64,000 nt of DNA from Amphibalanus amphitrite (lineage: Eukaryota; Arthropoda; Thecostraca; Balanomorpha; Balanidae), in the NCBI RefSeq assembly GCF_019059575.1, contig NW_024882307.1, positions 186,001-250,000 of the forward strand. Reading direction: 5' to 3'. The translations under genes were made by a program, and so were the position numbers. Shown in pieces: positions 54,001 to 63,000 of the stretch (position 1 is its first letter; every line of letters starts with the position of its first letter). Below the pieces are notes generated by a model. The model saw nothing but the letters and a program-made list of their open reading frames with translations, was not told where the DNA came from and did not search any database.

Positions 54001-57000
54001 CAGCTTCACTCCGCGATCCGCTCCATCATTCACAACTGCCAGGCTGTTGACGCATTTGTGAACTGCGTTGTAACCTGAGATACTTTTGCATTTTTTGACA
54101 GGCTTTTGCAACCATTCGTGAGCGCACTAATCCAGAATCTGGATGAGTGCGCCCTCGAATGGTTGCACCGGGCACCCGGCTATGAGAATCATAGGCAATC
54201 ATCCATAATCTGGATGAGTGCGCCCTCGAATGGTTGCAAGAGCCTGTCAAAAATGGAAAAGTATCTTAGGTTACAACGCAGTTCACAAATACGTCAACAG
54301 CCTGGCAGTTGTGAATGATGAAGCGGATCGCGGAGTGAAGCTGGCATAGGAGATGATGGACAGAACGAAAGATGAGGACCAGCTGCAGGCGCTGGCCCAG
54401 GTGGTGGCATGGCACAGGTCGCTTTACGGTCACACGAAGAAGGACGTTACATGGGTCTGTAGTGGTAGACAGATATTAAACAGGGTGCGATGACGTTACG
54501 TGTAGACCGTAGAGTGTAAATGGACCTCAGAGCAGTGTACGATGTTTAAGACGGATCTCAGAATGGGGTACGATGTTTTAGAAGCAGCTAAGAATAGGGT
54601 ACGATGTTTCAGACGGTTTTCAGAGCAAGGCATGATGTTTGTTTAGACGGATCTCGGAGCAGGGTACGATGATGTTACGCGTGGACGGTCTCAGGACAGG
54701 ATACGGTGAACTTAATACCCATAGCTGCAATGTAAATTTGATTCTGTTCAATCTGCGTTTATGTGGTGTGCCATTGCCGCAGACGGTTCGATCTGAAGCG
54801 AGACATTTGAAGCACTAACCTGAGACCTTTATTTGATCGCTTACTCCCAAACGAAATCAGCGGCACATGAAATCACCCACACCAAGATTAAAACTGGCAT
54901 TGCCTTCTATCCGGTAGGCACGCACGCAGTCGCGCGCGCACACACACAAACACACACATACACACACGCACAGAGGCATACGGGCACGCACACACACAGT
55001 TTCTCACGTATGTACGAGTATGCGTACATAAACCCGGATTATCATCATTGTGCAATGTGCGTGGGATCTGAGCATCACTGAGCATCGAAGAAGGTAATAT
55101 TGCTACGTTGCTTACATATATTTCCCATTTTGCATTCGGAGACTACAACGCCGCACTATCATATAACACCAAAATGCAAATAAAACTTCAGAGCACTAGC
55201 GGCAACCTTGTTTACCGGTAGTTTACTCTATAAATTGGTGTGTGAGGTTCAAATGAACCAAGGAACGGGATCCCGGTGTATCCTAAGTGAATTGGAAAAC
55301 TTCGTGAAATTTGGGACACCCTAATTGCACGTTTTTTTACTAGGGCGTACAAAATATTTCTTTTAAAGATTAAGGTCTGAGAAAACTCATTAGTTAATAC
55401 TGATGGACGGTGGTTTGCCTCGTAAGCACGGTGTCTTGTCATAAGATGGAATGACCTTTATCGGAGACCGCATCAATGTACCCAAAACCACACAGAAGCA
55501 GCTTAACCCTCGCCGGACCTATTGGTTTTCTACATACGCGCCGGCCGAGGGGGGGTTCCCCTGTCAGTTCCCCTGTGCACCGCGCCCAGTGCGGCTGCGT
55601 TGCCGGGGCTCTCCGCTAACCGCGTGTGTTTCCCCCGTGCCTATTTCCTGAGTGGATTTTACTAGTGGTGGTGGTGTAAGGTTGGCACTGCCGTGCCATC
55701 TAACTTAACTCGAAAGGATTGGACTGTGATTCGTGCGGCGAGAATGCATCGTGACGTTGCCAGGAGTCTCGTGTTTCTCGCTGTGCTCCGAGTGCTTTAC
55801 GCGCTCACCGTTCCGAATTGGCAAGGCGTTCCCGGCAGCAGACAGTTCCACCTGCATCTGCATCGACTCAACGATGATGTTGCACGTCATCGTCCTCCCC
55901 GGCTACGAACAGTTCGCCGTGACGCCCCAGCCCCTCCGTCGTCTTTCGGCGCTGCCTCTGGAGCGGCTGTGACTGGTGACCTTGACCTGTCACAGGCTGT
56001 GCCCCCGAGGGCTAGACCACTCGTCCACCGTGGCAGGAGCGGTGCCGGGGCACGCCGCCGAGGGTGCAGAGGTGGCCAAGGGTGGCGCAGAGGCGGCGTT
56101 CGGCAGCCCGGTCAGCTTTTGCTTACATCTCTCAACGTCCAGTCTCTTCTTCCCAAGATTTCTCAGCTTCAACTGGAAATTTCAGACACGGAAGCAGACA
56201 TCATTACACTCTCCGAAACCTGGCTGAAACCGCGCGTGCCCAACCGCCTCGTCTCTTTTCCCGGGTACCAGCTGATAAGAGCCGACCGGGCAGGCGGCCG
56301 TGGCTTTGGTGGAGTGGCGGTCCTGGCCCGCGATGGCTTTCAGTTTAAAGTCATACCCAAGCCGGAGTCTGACAACTCTACCTCCAAGCTTGAGACCGTC
56401 TGGGTCCGTGTTGGAGCGGGGCCCGGCAGAGGTATTGTCGTTTGTTCCATGTACCGTCCTCCGTCATCCACTGGCGCTCAGCTTACGGCGGATCTTGAGC
56501 AGCTGGAGACGGAGATCCAGGCCGTACTGACGGAGCACTGCTGCCTTGTGATCCTGGCGGGTGACCTCAACTGTGACCTACGAGAGACTACTGGGGGCTC
56601 TCCTGGTGGTCAGCTCACCGGGCTACTCCAGAGATACTCGCTATCTCAGCACATCAGCGATGCCACCTATCCCCGCTCCGGGTCCGTGCTTGATGTTATT
56701 ATTACCAACTCGACTGAAGCAGTGGCCCGGGCGGGTGTGCGCCGGTGCGATTTTAGTGATCACCATTTCACTCGCGCTCTGTTACGTATCCGTAGGTGCC
56801 GTCCGGCGCCCGTGGCGGTGCAGACCCGTGGCTGGAAATCCATTGACATGGACACGTTCCTGACTCGACTCGGTAACATCGACTGGTCTCCAGTCTTCGT
56901 AACCGATAATGTGCAGCGGCAGAGTGACTTTTTCATCGGCCAACTTACCGCCGTACTCGATGAACACGCTCCCGTTCGAAAGGTGCGCATCCGTAACCCC

Positions 57001-60000
57001 GACCCACCGCCAGTCACCGAAACAACACGGCGGATCATGGCCGAGCGGCGCGCCGCACTACGACGGGGAGACCGCGCGCGGTACAGAGAGCTCAACCGAC
57101 AGGTCCGCGCGGCTACACTACGTGACTCACGTGACAGCTTTAGACGGCGGATAGCTGAAGCGGGTCCCGGCTCGATGTACCGCTGCGTGCGCTCCGTAAT
57201 TGGCAGCAAGAGGAGCGGACAGACGGTCACACCGGACATTGATCCTGATACACTTAACACTTACTTCGCTGAGATCGGCATCAAGACTGCGACCGCTGTT
57301 GCGGCTGGGGCGCCGGCCGGTACTGCGGAGCTGCCAGTCCGCCTGCCCCGTGTGGGGTCGGGTGGGTTCGCGGTGCGACCGGTGTTGGGCGCCGAGCTGT
57401 GGCAGGTTGTCAACAGTATGAGTAACAGTGGAGCGTGCGGTACCGACGGACTGCCTATGACGTTTTTTAAAAAGTGTTTTAGCGTTGTCTCACATGTAGT
57501 GTTATGTATCGTGAACACTAGCCTAGTCACCGGCATTCTGCCTGACTCATGGAAGGTTGCGATTGTTAAGCCCTTGTACAAATCGTCGGGCTCCACCAAC
57601 GACCCTTCCAATTTTCGGCCAATATCGCTCGTGCCTTGTTTATCAAAGATCGTCGAACGCATAGTTCACACGCAGCTGTATACTTACTTTGACTCGAACC
57701 ACCTATTTTCGTGTACGCAGCATGGCTTTCGTCGCCACCACTCGACCGAGACGGCCCTTATAAGAGTAACAGACCGCGTTCTTCAGGGTATGGACAACGG
57801 CCAAATATCTCTTTTAGTACTATTAGATCTCAGTAAATGCTTCGATGTGGTTAGCCATTCAAAACTGATTGAAAAGCTTGAACTTTATGGGATAGAAAGC
57901 ACTTGGTTCTCAAATTACTTATCAGACCACTATCAGCAAGTTAGACTTTGCTTTCCAGATGGTCGTCAGCTTCTATCCAAGGCGGCTAGAAACCCTATCG
58001 GAGTGTACCAGGGCACCTCATTGGGGCCCCTCTTGTACAGTATTTTTGCAAACGACATCAGCCTATACGTCGGCGACGACGTTAGCATCACTCAGTACGC
58101 CGATGACACGCAGATTCTTGTTACTGGACACAAGCGTGACATTGCGAGTCTCATTCGGCGCATGGAGTTAGCCCTGTGCACTTTATTCCAGTGGTTCACC
58201 CAAAATCAGATGAAAATTAACTCTAGCAAAACTCAACTTATCGTTTTTGGCACACGTCATATGCTCCAGGGTCTTCCCAAGATTTCCAGTAAATGGTGTG
58301 ACTGTGCAGGAGGTTGAGCGAGTAAAGAATTTGGGGCTGGTTATGGACCGACACTTATCTTTTGAACCGCATGTCAACCAACTGGTTGCAAAGTGCACCG
58401 GGCTACTTATAGCTTTGAGCCATGCGAGGCATCGTTTACCTGAAGGTGTGCTACCAGTGATCGTGAGTGGCTTGGTTATTTCTCTGATTCGATACTGCAT
58501 TGTTGTATACGGAAACTCAACTACACACTCAGTGACGCGCATTAAGAAACTGTTAAACTTTTGCGCAAGAGTGGTGTCAGGGCGGAAAAAGCGGGAACAT
58601 GTGCGTGATGTGTTGAGCGAGTTGAACTGGTTGCCTGCCGAGGACCTCGTGATGTATCGTACACTGTGTCTGCTGAAAGCCATCCTCACCTACGAACAAC
58701 CGGCTGACTTGGCGAGTCACTTTCGAACGGCGATGAGTGTGAGGCAGAGATCGACCAGGCAGGACGACCATCTTGTTTTACCACGCATCAGAACAGAGTC
58801 AGGGAGGAGAATGTTCATCTACCGGGGGGCCCGAGCATATAATGCCCTACCACCCTCCGTACGGGACGGACGCACCGCGGCTTTCAAAAACGCTTTGCGG
58901 ATACACATGGGTCAGGCGCGGCAGATGCAGGTGTGAGCGTGCTCGTGTGTTCTTACTGTGGTACCTTTTAGCATTCTTTCATTGGGTTAGTTGCCTTTTG
59001 CATTGTTTTATGTCGTATCAGTGTCGTGTGTGTATGCCTTTTATCCCACAACTGACGTAAGCACATGAAAAGCCGGTGTATGTTTACCTGGATGAGCTTG
59101 AAATACATTCTGAATTCTGAATTCTGGGGGGGGGTACGACCCCCCCTCGCCGTTTCGCCCCTGGTGGAGCTAGCGCGTCGCGGAAAAAACGAGCGTGTGC
59201 GCCGTTACGAGACGCAGAGATTGGTACCCGATTTTAAGGTCCTAGGTCATCCGGTGACCTCTGAGGTCAGGTCAAGTGCCTCAGGGTACGGTTCAGTTTT
59301 TGGTGAATAACTTCGCAAAAAACGGCCGCAGAGCGCCGATTTTGGCAGCATCGTGTTCGCCTCGCTCAGGCGCGTCGAATGATATACTTGTTGTCCGGGT
59401 CAGGTCAACTTGGTGTGTTGACCTCAGGTCAAGGTCAGGTCAGCACCCCCAGGTCACGAAGTTGGTCGAAAGAGGTCATGTCGCATATCATTCGATTCGG
59501 CAGGCCTTCCTGAGTCCATTGGTGCCTTTCCCGACTCGCTAGCTCAATTTGATCAAGAGTTATTGACGAAAAACTAATTTGACCTTGATGACGTCATAAA
59601 TGACGTCACGCAAGGTCAACATTGCAAAAGTGACGCATCTAACCTTGCAAGGAGTGCATCAAATCACGATTCTGTGTGCTTGAGATAGTTGGAGATCGTT
59701 CCCGGCGCCAGAATAGCAGTTTGAATTTTTCCCCATTGACTTATAATGGTGAGGTCACGAAAATGACCTGACCTCATATGACCTTTAGGAAAAATCCGAG
59801 ATATACAAGTTGTGGGACTCATAATGGATACTAGATCCTGCAAGTTTCATTTCCCTGTGACATCTCCTCTGGCAGTGAGGGCGTTGCGAAGTTGCGACAT
59901 CTGAAGACCGTGCAGAGGTTCACTTATGACGTCATAGGTCAGTGACCTGACCTGACCCAAAAATGCGGTTGGTGTCAAAAGATCCGGCTTGGATCAAAGG

Positions 60001-63000
60001 TCAGGTATGCCAAGTTTCAGCTCTCTATCGCCAGCGTGTTCGGAGCTATCGCGAAAAAAACCCTATGGGGGGGCGGCACCCGCCCCCCCCCCCCCCCCGC
60101 TCGGCCGGCGAGGGTTAAGTCATCCATGAAAATAGCCAACGAGATTAGCAACAAACACATCCTTCTCCCTCCTTCACTCAGACGGCGCCTCTCCTCCCCT
60201 CTACCTCTCTCTCCCTCCCCGCTTACCCCGCTCCCTCTCTCCCCACTCACCCAGACCGTCCCGCTACTCTCTCCAGTGGGTGAGGCCCACTCGGTGACGC
60301 GGCTCTCCCCAGTCTCCAGAGTCAGACCGACGTCAGCCGGCCGGGCCGGGCGGCTGAGCGCCACCGCCACGCGCGCCATCTGTCCGCCGCGCAGCACACT
60401 GCAGCTTAGGATACTGGCCGCTGGGCGGCGCCCTTGCAGCAGCCAGCGGTGGTAGAACCACGGAGCCTGGTCGGACGGGTCCGTGAAAGCGGCGTTCTGG
60501 ACCAGTTCCAGCTCTGCCGGGAGTGCCAGGAAATCAATATGAAACTGTGTGACAATCGGTAGATTGGCATCTTGCAGAAGCAGGTCAGCTGCAGAAATTA
60601 AATCAACATTTTCCGTTCACTGTGAACAGTGATAGCACGTCTGCCCAAAATAGCGTGTGAGCATTCAGAACATTAGATCGGTATCAATAAAAGCGAGTAA
60701 AAAAACTGCTGGAATTATAAAGAGGACGTTGACCCCACAAGGACAATTCAATGCAACGCTAAAATCACTGCACAACAACAACCTCATCCGACCCGCTCTG
60801 GTTTTATAAACGAGAGCCGCTTAGGTATTTCGCGATACCCCTCCACCAACCGCCCTCCCATCTCACCGTGCAGGTACTTGTCCTCTCTGATGGGTGTGGC
60901 CGTGCCGGAGGCGGGGAACAGCTGACTGAGCAGGTGGGAGCGGTAGTGCCAGGACGAGTAGTTGGAAAAGTTGGTCTCGATCAGACGGTCAGCCGAGGCC
61001 AGTTCGTCAGCGGCCGACCGGCCGGCGCCGGCCACCACGAACCGACGGTAGTCCCAGCAGTGGACTGTGGGTGGCCGGACCGTGTCATTGTCAGTAGGAT
61101 TATACGAGCGAAACCGAGCTCTAATTTTATATCATGGATGTCGTTCTTGTCGAGGATTCAGCAAAAACGATTGATTTTTACGTAACATTGAGAAATTATG
61201 TGAGCGTCTGCATGAGGTTACAGGTGATACACATGAAAAACATGAACCGCAGGAACGGAATATGTGAAATGGCATTATGCCTGAAACAGACTCTTTCCGC
61301 AGTCAGGAAATCGTATGCGAGAGCCTATTCAAATACATGGAAGCACGCTCGCATCAATCGCACGCACCTCCCGGATGCGACTGATGCGGGAAAATTATAA
61401 TGTATTTGAATAGGCTCTCGCATGCGATTTCCTGAACGCGGAAAGAGTCTGTTTCAGCCTTTAGTCTTTTATGAGATAACCATAAATATTTCGCCAAAAA
61501 TAGTATGTTTTGTACCAAGCCCATGGTAACGGCAGAGCAGCGACTCTTGGGACTCCGACAGCAAGCCTGTGCGCAAACTTTCGGGTAAGTGAACGATATT
61601 GACATATCTCAAATGTACCACCTGTTTACCGATCCTAGGCCAAACATATTTTATGGTGTAATGAAACAGCACAGGTACCAGAAAAAAATCGCTCTCCGAC
61701 ATCGTACGAGGATCATACGTAACGTAGTACAAAAAAGTTGTATCTATGCTAATCTAAACAAAGTTAAATTTCAGCGTTATGATGAGCACTGTTAACAGCC
61801 GGAGCTAAAAATTCGCCTTGCGTTTGCTGATAAGAAAATATTTGACACTTAGTAGTTAGTAGGAACACGAAAATGTGAAGATAAACCAGACACCTGTAAA
61901 ACATTAATCTTGAGCTGTTCCATGCTGACCTTTTCAATGAATTCCTTCTCGTCTGCCGCAAAGTCCAACGACTTTCGACGAACGACAGAGCAAGGAAAAT
62001 GGCCAACAAAAATGCGGCAATACCGGTTTTGCCGTAAAATATCAGTTCCGCCCACCAAACGTGCATGAGTGAACAAGAAAAGGCCATTCGTTACAACAAC
62101 CCGCATCCATACTTTGAAAACAAGCTTATTAGTTAGTCTGTCATCAATAATTGATGGGATAGCTGTACCCCCGAGGGGGACGGTTCATCTCGCTGCCGCA
62201 TCCGTCAGCAGCGTCCCGCCGAAGTGCCACTCACAGTTCCTCCCGTCCAGTTTGAGGTAGCGGTCGCAGAGCTGGATCTCCGCCTCCCAGTCCGGGCAGG
62301 GCATATTCTCCATCACCCAACACCTGGTGAGAGCACAACATCGCCCGTTGGACCGTCCATCATAACGCGGCCTCGTCTCACGAGCGCGTCGGCAGCCCGG
62401 GCTCCCGAGTGATATGAGCGACATGACAGTGAAGGTGGGTCACATGTTAAGAGCCGATTAAATCTAGCTATCCTGACGGCAATTAATCCCGGCATATGTC
62501 GCCAAATGCAGAGGCACAAAAATCGGATCATGGGACTAAATATAGAATCGTAACCGACCAGTCCTCAAGATGACAGGTACTTATGGCGGGTTTTAGCTCA
62601 ACTAAAAGATAATATTAATTGGCGTATTTTCTTCAACAGGATACCTGCAGCCACACAACAGGCTCTCTCTTACCTATGGTGCCAAGCACAGTAGGACTTT
62701 GGATTTACGCCGAGACATTGTTCGGTGAACTGAAGATCGGACTTTAGCATCTGCTGCAGATATTCCGAACTCCTGAAAAAACGAGTGTAGGGCGATGAGC
62801 GTGAACGCTATAGGGCAGACGTTGATGGCACTGGCTATAGACAGTGCTCCATAGTCCATGCGACCAACTTATAAAGAACATTTGAAGAGCTGCTTTGATA
62901 ATACAAGCAACTAAATACAAATAACGAGCAGGGATAAGTTTCTATGCGGGCAGCCCTTACTGGAAACGCAAACGATACCAATTCAACGTCATATGATGTA

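Larger units (their letters stand above)
52871..55325. mobile_element. Fold-back element of 2.45 kb with arms over 1 kb
   Basis: The left arm (52871 to about 54130) is repeated in reverse complement by the right arm (about 54190 to 55325). The outer ends read AGGGTGTCCCAAATTTCACG on both sides. TGCACGTT occurs directly outside both ends (52863-52870 and 55326-55333), suggesting an 8-bp duplication with three uncertain bases at the right. Each arm holds a GT/CA microsatellite, a minisatellite of about 35 bp (longer in the left arm) and, near the centre, a frame of about 80 codons. The middle has a 28-bp palindrome and a duplicated TGGATGAGTGCGCCC segment. It lies in a RabGGTA intron. Confidence 0.88.
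55556..59125 (+). mobile_element. Near full-length LINE (CR1/Jockey group) inserted in a G run
   Basis: About 3.57 kb: a 5' leader, one long reading frame with endonuclease and reverse transcriptase, a short 3' UTR, and a tail of the 7-bp unit TGAATTC/ATTCTGA repeated about three times. It interrupts the G-run/C-run hairpin of the surrounding TTAA element, with G runs on both sides (55549-55555 and 59126-59134) that hide any target duplication. One frame change near 58250-58290 separates the last 220 codons. Otherwise the copy is intact. Confidence 0.85.
55507..60114. mobile_element. TTAA-flanked element (family C relative) split by a LINE
   Basis: The left end CCCTCGCCGG is preceded by TTAA (55503-55506). 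The right end CCGGCCGAGGG-type inverted repeat (CTCGGCCGGCGAGGG) is followed by TTAA (60115-60118). Its own sequence is 55507-55555 plus about 59126-60114. The LINE occupies the centre. The body (59220-59990) has about fifteen AGGTCA/TGACCT words and shares blocks with 22419-23407 and 41860-44130. No protein of its own. Confidence 0.75.

Noticed and set aside
54833-55081. 82-codon His/Thr-rich frame on the plus strand
   Set aside because: It derives from the CA microsatellite in the right arm of the fold-back element.
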